NCBI GenBank assembly: GCA_051861445.1 | Contig: JBHYCS010000001.1 | Coordinates: 124,001-188,000 of the forward strand | Length of the DNA stretch: 64,000 bases | Origin: Parasediminibacterium sp051861445 | GTDB taxonomy: Bacteria; Bacteroidota; Bacteroidia; Chitinophagales; Chitinophagaceae | Reading direction: 5' to 3' | In this document: piece after piece, positions 36,993 through 45,473 of the stretch | Layout of the letters: every line of letters begins with the position of its first letter | How positions within the stretch are numbered: the first letter of the stretch is position 1 | Notes under the pieces: generated by a model | Databases searched by the model: none | Told to the model about the DNA's origin: nothing | Seen by the model: the letters and a program-made list of their open reading frames with translations, nothing else | Translations under genes and position numbers: made by a program

Positions 36993-37910
36993 ATGAAACA
37001 ATTTTTTTTTACGATTAGCATTTGTGTGATGAATGTATTTGCAAACGCTCAAAAAGTTTTTCCTTTATATAACGGTACAGTTCCAAACAATAAGCCTTGT
37101 GCCAAACAAGAAGTTTCACCAGCAGAAGGAAGAGTACAGGGCATTTTACAGCCTACACTTACCGCTTATTTCCCTGCAGTAAAAGACTCGTTAAAAACGG
37201 TAGTTATTGTTTGTCCAGGTGGTGGTTATGCTCGTTTGGCTATTCAACACGAAGGCTATCAAGTGGCAGAAGCATTGAATAAAAAAGGAATTACAGCTTT
37301 TGTATTAAAATACAGAAATCCGATTGATGCAGAATGTTTTGAGAATAGAGAAATTGTTGCTTTTCAAGATGCTCAACAAGCCATTAAAATGGTGAGAGAC
37401 CGTGCCATTGAATGGGATATAAATCCTGAAAAAGTAGGAATTATGGGCTTTTCAGCAGGTGGACATTTAGCTTCTACAGCAGCTACTCATTTTAAGACAA
37501 CCGTTATTCAAAATATAGAAAACACAAATCTTAAACCCGATTTTGCAATTTTAGCGTATCCGGTAATTAGTTTTTCTGATAGCCTAGCACACAAAGGTTC
37601 TAGAGATAATATGCTTGGCAAAAATGCAAGTATTGAAAAAATAAATTTATATAGCAACGAATTACAAATAACACCTGAAACACCACCTACTTTTTTAATG
37701 CATGCAGCAGATGACAAATCTGTTGTGGTACAAAACAGTTTGGTATTTTACAGTGCTTTATTAAAAAATAAAGTTCCAGCAGAAATTCATTTATTTCAAA
37801 AAGGTGGTCATGGTTTTGGATTGAATAATAAATTGGAACAAGTAGATTGGTTACAAAATGTTTTTGCATGGTTAAAAACAAATTCGTTTGCTAAGGCAAA
37901 TGCTTATTAA
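36993..37910 (+). CDS. Secreted alpha/beta-hydrolase (esterase/acetyl-xylan-esterase-like)
   Basis: A 305-residue exported hydrolase. The signal peptide is about 1-19 (NVFANA|Q). The oxyanion segment VIVCPGGGYARLA is near 70-82, the nucleophile elbow GIMGFSAGGHLAS near 148-160, the Asp region MHAADDKSVV near 236 and the His in GGHGFGL near 272-278. This pattern resembles bacterial carbohydrate esterases and endo-xylanase-associated lipases; the substrate is not known. It is followed after 16 bases by the DUF2237 gene. Confidence 0.85.
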   Translation: MKQFFFTISICVMNVFANAQKVFPLYNGTVPNNKPCAKQEVSPAEGRVQGILQPTLTAYFPAVKDSLKTVVIVCPGGGYARLAIQHEGYQVAEALNKKGITAFVLKYRNPIDAECFENREIVAFQDAQQAIKMVRDRAIEWDINPEKVGIMGFSAGGHLASTAATHFKTTVIQNIENTNLKPDFAILAYPVISFSDSLAHKGSRDNMLGKNASIEKINLYSNELQITPETPPTFLMHAADDKSVVVQNSLVFYSALLKNKVPAEIHLFQKGGHGFGLNNKLEQVDWLQNVFAWLKTNSFAKANAY

Positions 37911-37926
37911 GTTAAATGATTGATGT

Positions 37927-38283
37927 ATGCCTTTAAATGTTTTAGGAACTGAATTGCAGTGCTGTTGCACCAATCCATTAACGGGTTTTTATAGAGATGG
38001 ATTTTGCAAAACCGATGATTTTGATAGAGGTAAGCATGTAATTTGTGCCATTGTAACCGAATCCTTTTTACAATTTACACTTAGCCAAGGAAACGATTTA
38101 ATTACACCACAACCATTGTACAGATTTCCAGGTTTAAAAGCAGGCGACAAATGGTGTCTTTGTGCTTTGAGGTGGAAAGAAGCTTATCATGCAGGCGTTG
38201 CACCACCTGTGCTTTTAAATTGTACCCATGCTAAAGCTTTATCATTTGTAAGTTTACATCAATTAAAAGAATATGCTGTATAA
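37927..38283 (+). CDS. DUF2237 family protein
   Basis: A 118-residue cysteine-rich protein covering a whole DUF2237 domain. Characteristic segments are NVLGTELQCCCTNPLTGFYRDGFC near residues 4-27 (written here in part), FPGLKAGDKWCLCALRW near 68-84 and HAGVAPPVLL near 88-97. The function is unknown; the conserved cysteines suggest metal or disulfide chemistry. There is no signal peptide. It sits between two secreted hydrolase genes, likely in one transcript. Confidence 0.88.
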   Translation: MPLNVLGTELQCCCTNPLTGFYRDGFCKTDDFDRGKHVICAIVTESFLQFTLSQGNDLITPQPLYRFPGLKAGDKWCLCALRWKEAYHAGVAPPVLLNCTHAKALSFVSLHQLKEYAV

Positions 38284-38305
38284 GCTGTTTAAATAAATAA
38301 CTATT

Positions 38306-39820
38306 ATGAAGAAATTTTTCCTATTTCTACTTTCTGTTTGTGCATTCACTTTCGTTTTACATGCACAACCAAGTTTTATAAAAGATAGCTTAAACAGTTA
38401 TATAGAAAATGGTTTAAAACAATGGAATATTCCCGGTTTGGCAATTGCTATTGTTAAAGATGGAAAAGTAGTAGTAATGAAAGGTTTTGGAGTAAGCAAT
38501 CTTGAAACCCAAAAACCTGTAGATGAAAATACCTTGTTTATGATTGCTAGTAATAGTAAATTATTTACAGGAACAGCTTTGGCACAATTAGAATACAATC
38601 AAAAACTATCGCTAAACGATAAGATAACTCAATATTTTCCTGACTTTAAATTGTACGATAAAAATGCCACCGAAATGGTAACCATTAAAGATATGTTGGG
38701 GCATAAAATTGGGACTAAAACTTTTCAAGGCGATTTTAGTTTTTGGGATGCCAATATTTCAAGATCTGAAGTCATGTATAAAATGCGTTTTCTAAAACCT
38801 ACGGGTATTTTCAGACAAGATTACGGGTATTGCAATAGTTGTTTTTTAACTGCAGGAGAAGTTATTCCAAAAGTTACAGGTAAACCATGGGAAGTTTATG
38901 TGTACGATAGTTTCATTAAACCACTGCAAATGAACAATACATCTGTTTTGAGTAGAAATATGGAAAAAATGAATCAACCTGCTACACCATATACCACTTC
39001 ATTCAACCCAAACATTGCAGCCTTGCCTTATGATAATATTGATAATATTGCACCAGCAGCTAGTATTGTTAGCAATGTAAAGGATATGAGTAAGTGGTTA
39101 ATGATGCAGCTAGATAGTGGACGTTATAATGGAAAACAAATGATTGAGTGGCCTGTAATTCGTAAAACAAGAGATGTAATTACTCTTCTTGGAAGCAGAA
39201 AAAATGGCAACTCTAATTTTATGGGTTATGGCTTAGGCGTTTTTGTAAGAGATTATGCAGGAAAACAAGTGTATTGGCATACCGGTGGAGCATTTGGTTT
39301 TGTAAGCAATACCTGTTTTATACCGGAAGAAAAATTGGGAATTTGTATTTTAACCAATCAAGACAATCAAAACTTTTTTGAAGCTTTACGATTACAAATA
39401 ATAGATGCGTATTTAAATATTCCTTACCGAAATAAAAGTGAACAACAGCTGCCTAGTCACTTGGCTTCTTTAAAAAAATCGCAACAAGAAATTGCTGCTT
39501 TACAAGCAAGAGTAAAAGGTAATTTTCCTTCTAATATTGATATAAATTCATTTTTAGGCTTGTATGAGCATCCTATTTATGGTAATATAGAAATAGTTAA
39601 AAACACTGATAAAAACTTGAAAGTGTTGTTTAAAAACCATCCTAATTTATTTGCCAAACTCGAATATATGGATAATAATGAATGGTTACTCACTTACAGC
39701 AATATTGTCTATGGTATATTTCCAACCAAATTTAATATCCAAAATAAAAAGGTACTATCTGTAGATATTAAAGCCTGTGATTTTGTTGAGTATGATTCTT
39801 ATATCTTTATTAAGAAATAA
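38306..39820 (+). CDS. Secreted serine hydrolase, class C beta-lactamase family
   Basis: A 504-residue protein with a signal peptide (about 1-20, LHA|Q) and a class C beta-lactamase/penicillin-binding fold. The SxxK motif is in IASNSKLFTG near 80-89, the YxN motif in DYGYCNSCFL near 171-180, and the third-box equivalent is HTGGAFGF near 324. A C-terminal beta domain (about 405-504; FLGLYEHPIYGNIEI) resembles DUF3471. Members are D-amino-acid peptidases or esterases; true beta-lactamase activity is not implied. It follows the DUF2237 gene by 22 bases. Confidence 0.85.
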   Translation: MKKFFLFLLSVCAFTFVLHAQPSFIKDSLNSYIENGLKQWNIPGLAIAIVKDGKVVVMKGFGVSNLETQKPVDENTLFMIASNSKLFTGTALAQLEYNQKLSLNDKITQYFPDFKLYDKNATEMVTIKDMLGHKIGTKTFQGDFSFWDANISRSEVMYKMRFLKPTGIFRQDYGYCNSCFLTAGEVIPKVTGKPWEVYVYDSFIKPLQMNNTSVLSRNMEKMNQPATPYTTSFNPNIAALPYDNIDNIAPAASIVSNVKDMSKWLMMQLDSGRYNGKQMIEWPVIRKTRDVITLLGSRKNGNSNFMGYGLGVFVRDYAGKQVYWHTGGAFGFVSNTCFIPEEKLGICILTNQDNQNFFEALRLQIIDAYLNIPYRNKSEQQLPSHLASLKKSQQEIAALQARVKGNFPSNIDINSFLGLYEHPIYGNIEIVKNTDKNLKVLFKNHPNLFAKLEYMDNNEWLLTYSNIVYGIFPTKFNIQNKKVLSVDIKACDFVEYDSYIFIKK

Positions 39821-39911
39821 GATTTTGAAAAGAATAATTTAATGTGTAAATAATACACATTATTTAGATAAATCGATTACATTGCAAAAAATATTATCAA
39901 AACCACTCAAT

Positions 39912-41564
39912 ATGAATTTTAGAAATTATCATGTTCCTTACACCATCAACGAAAATTATGCAAAAAAAGCAGCATACTTTTCAATGGAGTTTGCTATTCA
40001 TCAACCATTAAAAATATACAGTGGAGGCTTAGGCTTTTTGTCTGGATCTCATTTACGTAGTGCATTTGAATTACGCCAAAATATGGTAGGCATTGGTATT
40101 TTATGGAAATATGGTTATTACGATCAAACAAGAAACCAAGACCAAACTTTGCAACCAGCATGGATGGAAAAAAACAATTCCTTTTTAGAAGATACAGGAA
40201 TTAAGTTTCAAATACTAATTCATGATGCACCAGTTTGGGTAAAAGCATATTATTTAGCTCCAGAAACTTTTAATACGGCTCCATTATTTTTACTAAGTAC
40301 AGATATGCCAGAGAACGACTACATTTCTCAAACAATCTGTCACCGCTTATACGATGCCAATGTAGCCACAAAAATTGCTCAGTTTATTTTATTAGGTGTT
40401 GGTGGAGCAAAATTAATGGATGAAATTGGTTTTAATCCAGATGTTTATCATTTAAATGAGGCTCATGGCATTTCTGCTGCTTTTTATTTGTTGAATAAAT
40501 TTAAAAGCGTAGAAACATTAAAACAACATTTGGTATTTACAACACACACACCAGAAGAAGCAGGAAATGAAAAACACGACCTATACTTATGTCATAAAAT
40601 GAGTTATTTCTGTGGTTTAAGTATAGATGAAGTAAGAAAATTAACGGGTACAGAAGACGATATGCTTAATCATTCTTTAGTAGCACTTCGTTTTGCAAGA
40701 AAAGCAAATGGTGTATCTAAATTGCATGGAGTAGTTTCGAGAGAAATGTGGGGAAAATATAGTGGCATTTGTGAAATTACAGATATTACCAACGCTCAAA
40801 ACTGGCGTTATTGGGCCGATAAACAATTGTACCGCTTTTATGAAGAAGGAAACGATTATGCTTTTGATGATCGAAAAAAATACTTGAAGAAAAGAGCATT
40901 TGAAATTGTTGCCGATCAAACGGGTAAAATTTTCGATCCTAATGTATTAACCATTGTTTGGTCGAGACGATTTGCAGGTTACAAACGAGCAGATATGCTT
41001 ACCTACGATATGAATCGTTTTGAAGCATTATTAAGCAATACAAAATATCCTGTACAAATTATTTGGGCCGGAAAACCTTATCCATTCGACTATCCTGCAA
41101 TTGGTACTTTTAATAACTTGGTTCATTTAAGTAAAAATTACAAAAATGTAGCTGTATTGATTGGCTACGAATTGGCATTGAGTAAGCGACTAAAACAAGC
41201 TTCTGATATTTGGTTAAACAATCCTAGAGTACCTAGAGAAGCAAGCGGAACAAGTGGTATGACTGCCTCTATGAATGGTGCTGTAAACTTTAGTACCGAT
41301 GATGGATGGATTCCTGAATTTGTAGATCATGGGAACAATGGTTTTGTAGTTCCAAAAGCAGACTACATGAACATGACTACACATGAGCAAGATCAATACG
41401 ATTTAAACAAATTGTATGAAATTTTAGAAACACAAATTTTACCGCTTTACTACGATAACTACGATACTTGGAGACAAATTATGAAAAACGGAATGAGAGA
41501 TGTTCGCTTTCAGTTCGATAGTAATAGAATGGCTCATGAGTATTATGATATTATGTATAAATAA
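39912..41564 (+). CDS. Alpha-glucan phosphorylase-like protein (GT35) lacking the PLP lysine
   Basis: A 550-residue short-form glycogen/starch phosphorylase-like protein. YFSMEFAIHQPLKIYSGGLG near the N terminus, HLNEAHG near 183 and IVWSRRFAGYKRADM near 345-359 are typical of the family that phosphorolyses glycogen to glucose-1-phosphate. However, the cofactor motif, normally EASGTSGMKA.NG, reads EASGTSGMTASMNG: the Schiff-base Lys is Thr (residue 451, codon ACT at 41262-41264). Activity by the usual PLP mechanism is therefore doubtful. The ATG at 39912 fits better than TTG at 39882. A GATase and GH13 gene follow. Confidence 0.8.
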   Translation: MNFRNYHVPYTINENYAKKAAYFSMEFAIHQPLKIYSGGLGFLSGSHLRSAFELRQNMVGIGILWKYGYYDQTRNQDQTLQPAWMEKNNSFLEDTGIKFQILIHDAPVWVKAYYLAPETFNTAPLFLLSTDMPENDYISQTICHRLYDANVATKIAQFILLGVGGAKLMDEIGFNPDVYHLNEAHGISAAFYLLNKFKSVETLKQHLVFTTHTPEEAGNEKHDLYLCHKMSYFCGLSIDEVRKLTGTEDDMLNHSLVALRFARKANGVSKLHGVVSREMWGKYSGICEITDITNAQNWRYWADKQLYRFYEEGNDYAFDDRKKYLKKRAFEIVADQTGKIFDPNVLTIVWSRRFAGYKRADMLTYDMNRFEALLSNTKYPVQIIWAGKPYPFDYPAIGTFNNLVHLSKNYKNVAVLIGYELALSKRLKQASDIWLNNPRVPREASGTSGMTASMNGAVNFSTDDGWIPEFVDHGNNGFVVPKADYMNMTTHEQDQYDLNKLYEILETQILPLYYDNYDTWRQIMKNGMRDVRFQFDSNRMAHEYYDIMYK

Positions 41565-41592
41565 ACGCACCATTTTTCTGCAACAGTTGTTA

Positions 41593-41631
41593 AAAACGAG
41601 TTGTACATTAAAAAATGTGCAACTCGTTTTT
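41593..41631 (+). terminator. Terminator after the phosphorylase-like gene
   Basis: A 17-bp stem, AAAACGAGTTGTACATT pairing with AATGTGCAACTCGTTTT (one G-U pair), with a T-run. An ATG inside it (41615) opens the longest frame of the next gene and is rejected as a start for that reason. Confidence 0.85.
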
Positions 41632-41704
41632 GTTGATATACACATCTTCTAGGTTTAAAAAGTTAGGTTTTCTTACTTTCGCAGAATTATCAAAGAAAAA
41701 TGGT

Positions 41705-42526
41705 TTGAAAAAAGGGATAAAAATTGCAATTTTAGATTTGTACGAAGGATTTCCAAATCAAGGAATGCGTTGCATTAGAGAAATTATACATCAATTTTCA
41801 GAAAGCAATCACATTGATATTGAATTAAACGAATACAATGTTCGTCAGTATTTACAAGTGCCAGATTTAAGTTACGATGCTTATATTTCTAGTGGTGGTC
41901 CAGGTTCTCCATTAGAAACAATCGGCAATGCTTGGGAACAACAATATTTTTCTTGGTTAAATAGTGTAGATGAATGGAATAAAAATGCTTTAAATACAAA
42001 GAAGAAAAAAATCTTCTTTATCTGTCATAGCTTTCAATTAGCTTGTAGGCATTATGGAATAGGAGAAGTTTGTAAACGTAAAAGCACTTCGTTCGGCGTT
42101 TTTCCTGTACATATGTTAGACGCTGGAAGAAACGAAAACATTTTTTCAGATTTAAAAGACCCATTTTATGCTGTGGATAGTAGAGATTATCAAGTAATTA
42201 AGCCTAACGAATTGGTTCTTCAACGCATGAAAGCTCAAATTTTATCTATAGAAAAAGAAAGACCTCATGTGCCTTATGAACGTGCAATAATGGCTATTCG
42301 TTTCAACGAACATTTCATTGGTACACAATTTCATCCAGAGGCAGATCCTGTAGGCATGCGTATGTATTTGCAAACAGAAGAAAAGAAAAAAGCAGTTATT
42401 GATGAACATGGTTTTGAAAAATGGGAAAGCATGGTTGCCCATTTACAAGATCCTGATAAAATTGTTTGGACACACAATCATATTTTACCTGCTTTTTTAC
42501 AATCGGTACAAGCAGCTTTAAATTAG
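41705..42526 (+). CDS. Class I glutamine amidotransferase-like protein
   Basis: A 273-residue GATase1-fold protein. SSGGPGSPLE near 62-71 is the oxyanion region, the nucleophile elbow is FFICHSFQLACRH near 107 (Cys kept, but with HSFQ in place of the usual xGxQ), and GTQFHPEADP near 204 carries the His-Glu pair. It may hydrolyse glutamine for an unknown partner or act as a peptidase-like relative. The longer frame starts inside a terminator; TTG at 41705, after a -7-like TACTTTCG, gives a natural start (MKKGIKIAILDLYEG). It overlaps the convergent GH13 gene by 9 bases. Confidence 0.75.
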   Translation: MKKGIKIAILDLYEGFPNQGMRCIREIIHQFSESNHIDIELNEYNVRQYLQVPDLSYDAYISSGGPGSPLETIGNAWEQQYFSWLNSVDEWNKNALNTKKKKIFFICHSFQLACRHYGIGEVCKRKSTSFGVFPVHMLDAGRNENIFSDLKDPFYAVDSRDYQVIKPNELVLQRMKAQILSIEKERPHVPYERAIMAIRFNEHFIGTQFHPEADPVGMRMYLQTEEKKKAVIDEHGFEKWESMVAHLQDPDKIVWTHNHILPAFLQSVQAALN

Positions 42527-43777
42527 TTTTTGATATACTAAATAGTCAAAACCCATTAACTCAAAACTTTCATTTTCTGTAAATTGAAAAGTAAGTCCTG
42601 AAAAAACGTTCGAAAATTTGCCTTTCAACCATTCATGCTGTACTTGAACATATATTTTATTATTACCAGAAAAATTTAGAATTACCAATACTACTTCTTG
42701 TTCTTTTCTTCTTAAAAAAGCCATTACATCTGCATGATGAGTAGGTAAAATAAAGGTTTCTCCAACAGCAATAGCATTTGATTTTCTTAACTGTAATAGC
42801 GTTTTGTAGAAAGAGTGTAATGGTACAGTTGGCTTCCAATCAATTTCATCTTTATCAAAAAATTTCAACCGCTTATTATTTGCCATTTCTTGTCCACTAT
42901 AAATTAATGGAATGCCTTGCCAAGTTTGGGTAAAAACCGCCCAAGTTTTAGCAGCGTTACCATATTTCTCATATTCTGTTCCATTCCAACTATTTTCATC
43001 ATGATTGCTCGTAAAAAACATTTTTCTAGTATCATGAAATTGTTGAGAATAATGGTGTAATACATTCCTCATTTCGTGTAAACTTGCCTCTCCTTTTGCA
43101 TATTTTTCAGTTGCATGCATCCAACTCCAAGCATAACTAGCATCAAATACTTCTAAATATTTAGGTTCATCACATTCGGCAAGCCAAAATAGTTTTTTTA
43201 TATCATCACAAATTTTTCTTGCCTTTTTCCAAAAATCTAAAATCACCAAGTGAGCCATATCACATCTAAAGCCATCAATATCAAACTCTTCTACCCAATA
43301 TTTCATGGCGTTAATCATAGCATATTGCATGTGTTCATTTTCATAATTCAAATCAATTACATCATGCCATCCATTTCTTTCTGTAAAATTTCCAGCAGCA
43401 TCTAACACATACCATTCTTTATTAGAAACCGTCCATTCATGATCGCAACCAGTATGATTGGCTACCCAATCAATAATCACTTTCATATTTAACTCATGTG
43501 CAACATCTACCAAATCTTTAAAATCGGCTTCATTACCAAATTCAGGATTTATTTTGGTATAGCTGCTACAAGCATAATAACTACCTAAACTTCCTTGACG
43601 CACTAATTTACTGATGGGTGTAATCGGCATTAACCAAAGAATTTCAACACCCATTTCTTTTAATCGAGGTAAGTGTTTTTTAAATGCTTGAAACGTTCCT
43701 TCAGGAGTGTATTGACGAACATTTACTTCGTATATATTGCTAAATTTTACCCATTCTGATGTAGAAAACAATCTCAT
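42518..43777 (-). CDS. Alpha-amylase family (GH13) glycoside hydrolase
   Basis: A 419-residue GH13 enzyme with no signal peptide, so it probably works on intracellular glucan. The barrel regions are visible in order: IDWVANHTG near 101-109, the nucleophile Asp in GFRCDMAH near 170-177, the acid/base Glu in FWLAECDEP near 197-205, and the transition-state Asp in FTSNHDENS near 257-265. A C-terminal beta-sandwich follows (VLVILNFSGNN). It acts on alpha-1,4 glucans or maltodextrins. The neighbouring phosphorylase-like gene suggests glycogen turnover. Its 3' end overlaps the GATase gene by 9 bases. Confidence 0.88.
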   Translation of the reverse strand: MRLFSTSEWVKFSNIYEVNVRQYTPEGTFQAFKKHLPRLKEMGVEILWLMPITPISKLVRQGSLGSYYACSSYTKINPEFGNEADFKDLVDVAHELNMKVIIDWVANHTGCDHEWTVSNKEWYVLDAAGNFTERNGWHDVIDLNYENEHMQYAMINAMKYWVEEFDIDGFRCDMAHLVILDFWKKARKICDDIKKLFWLAECDEPKYLEVFDASYAWSWMHATEKYAKGEASLHEMRNVLHHYSQQFHDTRKMFFTSNHDENSWNGTEYEKYGNAAKTWAVFTQTWQGIPLIYSGQEMANNKRLKFFDKDEIDWKPTVPLHSFYKTLLQLRKSNAIAVGETFILPTHHADVMAFLRRKEQEVVLVILNFSGNNKIYVQVQHEWLKGKFSNVFSGLTFQFTENESFELMGFDYLVYQKLI

Positions 43778-43881
43778 TGTACCCTATTTTAAATTAAATA
43801 AGCAATCGCCATATAATTATATGCTAGCTTGATATATTAAATGTAAAGCCTTAGTTGTACATAACATCAAACGTGTACAAA

Positions 43882-43914
43882 AAAAGCTGCTCTTTTATTT
43901 AAAGAACAGCTTTT
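43882..43914 (-). terminator. Terminator of the aspartate kinase gene
   Basis: On the minus strand, AAAAGCTGTTCTT pairs with AAGAGCAGCTTTT (one G-U pair), followed by a T-run, just after the aspartate kinase stop. Confidence 0.85.
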
Positions 43915-43942
43915 ATAAGTTGAAAGAGGAAAAAAAATCTAT

Positions 43943-45262
43943 TTACAAACCAAACAAACCTTTATTTAATAATTGCAATGTTTTGATTTTGTAATTACTA
44001 TCTACCAACAATGAAATATTATGAGGGCTGCCACCATAACTTACCATTCTTACCGGAATTTCAGTAAGAGAATCGAACAGATGTTGCAATACTTTATCTG
44101 TTTTAGCAATTTCATTACCAACGATAGAAACAATAGTTTGGTTTTCATCTACTTCAACACTACCAAATGGTTCTAACTCTTGTACAATTTCTTGTAAATG
44201 TGTATGATTATCAATGGTAACAGAAACAGCAACTTCAGAAGTAGTAATCATATCGATGCTGGTTTTGTATTTCTCAAATACTTCAAACACTTTACGTAAA
44301 AAACCATAAGCCAACAACATTCTACTACTCTTAATTTTAATAGCGATAATGCCATCTTTTGCAGCCACCGCTTTTACGCCAACGCTTCCTGCCTCTTGTG
44401 TAATTACAGTACCTACAGCTTCTGGTTGCATGGTGTTGAGTAATTTTACAGGAACATTGGTTTGTTGAGCAGGCCAAATACAAGTAGGGTGTAAAATTTT
44501 AGCTCCAAAATAAGCCAACTCAGCAGCTTCATCAAACGAAATTTGTTTAATAGCAACTGTTTTGTCAACAATTCTTGGATCGTTGTTATGCATTCCATCA
44601 ATATCTGTCCAAATTTCACAAACTGTAGCTTGAATAGCAGCAGCAACTAAAGAAGCGGTATAATCACTACCACCACGTTTTAAGTTGTCTACTTCTCCCC
44701 TTGCATTTCTGCAGATATAGCCTTGAGTAATAAATAGTTTTTTATCGCTGTGTTGGTCTAAAATAGCTGATAGCTTGGTTTTAATAGGCAGTAATTGTGG
44801 TTCTTCGTTTGCATCAATGGTCATAAATTCTAATGCAGGCAACAACATATGATCTATTCCTTGTTCTTCTAAAAACACACAAAAAAGTTTAGTGCTCATT
44901 AATTCACCTTGTGCTAAAATATCTTTATTCAAGGCTTCACTAAACGATATACGAAGAATAATTTGCAAAAATTCGAAGTGTTCGGTAACAATGCCGTTAG
45001 CTTTTGCTTGTGCAGCTTCTGATTGAGCCAATTGCAAAACAAAACTTCTATAATGAGCTTCTAATTTATCAATACAAGCTTTGGCTTCTAATCTATTGCT
45101 AGCCGCTAAGTGGTTACTAATTTCTACCAAAGCATTGGTAGTTCCACTTAAAGCACTTAAAACTACAATTTTAGGTTCTGCATCCTTAGTAATTAGTTGA
45201 GCAACTTGATGCATACGTTCTGGCTTACCAACGCTGGTTCCGCCAAACTTCATAATTTTCAT
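43943..45262 (-). CDS. lysC: Aspartate kinase
   Basis: It phosphorylates aspartate, the entry to lysine, threonine and methionine synthesis. MKFGGTSVGKPERM at the N terminus, LKRGGSDYTASLVAAAI near 196-212 and EIWTDIDGMHNNDPRIV near 218-234 are the kinase core. Two ACT domains at about 300-440 (IKSSRMLLAYGFLRKVFEVF; SIVGNEIAK) indicate allosteric feedback control. The start at 45262 (MKIMKFGG, 439 residues) is preferred: the open frame runs 22 codons further to 45328, but a promoter element lies over that part. There is no fused homoserine dehydrogenase. Confidence 0.9.
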   Translation of the reverse strand: MKIMKFGGTSVGKPERMHQVAQLITKDAEPKIVVLSALSGTTNALVEISNHLAASNRLEAKACIDKLEAHYRSFVLQLAQSEAAQAKANGIVTEHFEFLQIILRISFSEALNKDILAQGELMSTKLFCVFLEEQGIDHMLLPALEFMTIDANEEPQLLPIKTKLSAILDQHSDKKLFITQGYICRNARGEVDNLKRGGSDYTASLVAAAIQATVCEIWTDIDGMHNNDPRIVDKTVAIKQISFDEAAELAYFGAKILHPTCIWPAQQTNVPVKLLNTMQPEAVGTVITQEAGSVGVKAVAAKDGIIAIKIKSSRMLLAYGFLRKVFEVFEKYKTSIDMITTSEVAVSVTIDNHTHLQEIVQELEPFGSVEVDENQTIVSIVGNEIAKTDKVLQHLFDSLTEIPVRMVSYGGSPHNISLLVDSNYKIKTLQLLNKGLFGL

Positions 45263-45305
45263 CTGTACAGTATTTGTGTAAACGAATATTTTTAATAAAT
45301 GCGTG

Positions 45306-45313
45306 CAAATATA
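45306..45313 (-). promoter_or_regulatory. -7 promoter element of aspartate kinase
   Basis: TATATTTG on the minus strand (45313 down to 45306), exact match to TAnnTTTG. Transcription would start near 45300, excluding the upstream ATG at 45328 and leaving a leader of about 40 bases before 45262. Confidence 0.6.
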
Positions 45314-45473
45314 GGTTAGCAATAACATAAGATTTTCGAAAAGTTAAATAACAACGATTCTCATTCTCCAATTATTTTTTCATAATGCATGTAGTAATTT
45401 TTTTTTTATGTTGTAGTATAAATCAATACTTTTAACCATTATTTGTTCGTAACTAAAGTACAACCCAAAAAGT

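Noticed and set aside
38306..39820. Antibiotic-resistance beta-lactamase
   Set aside because: The fold matches class C-like serine hydrolases, but the extra C-terminal domain and the neighbourhood fit a general peptidase/esterase better than a resistance gene.
41615..41704. Upstream ATG extension of the amidotransferase
   Set aside because: It begins inside the terminator of the preceding gene and adds residues with no family similarity.
45263..45328. Upstream ATG extension of aspartate kinase
   Set aside because: An exact -7 promoter element lies over it, and the conserved kinase N terminus begins at 45262.
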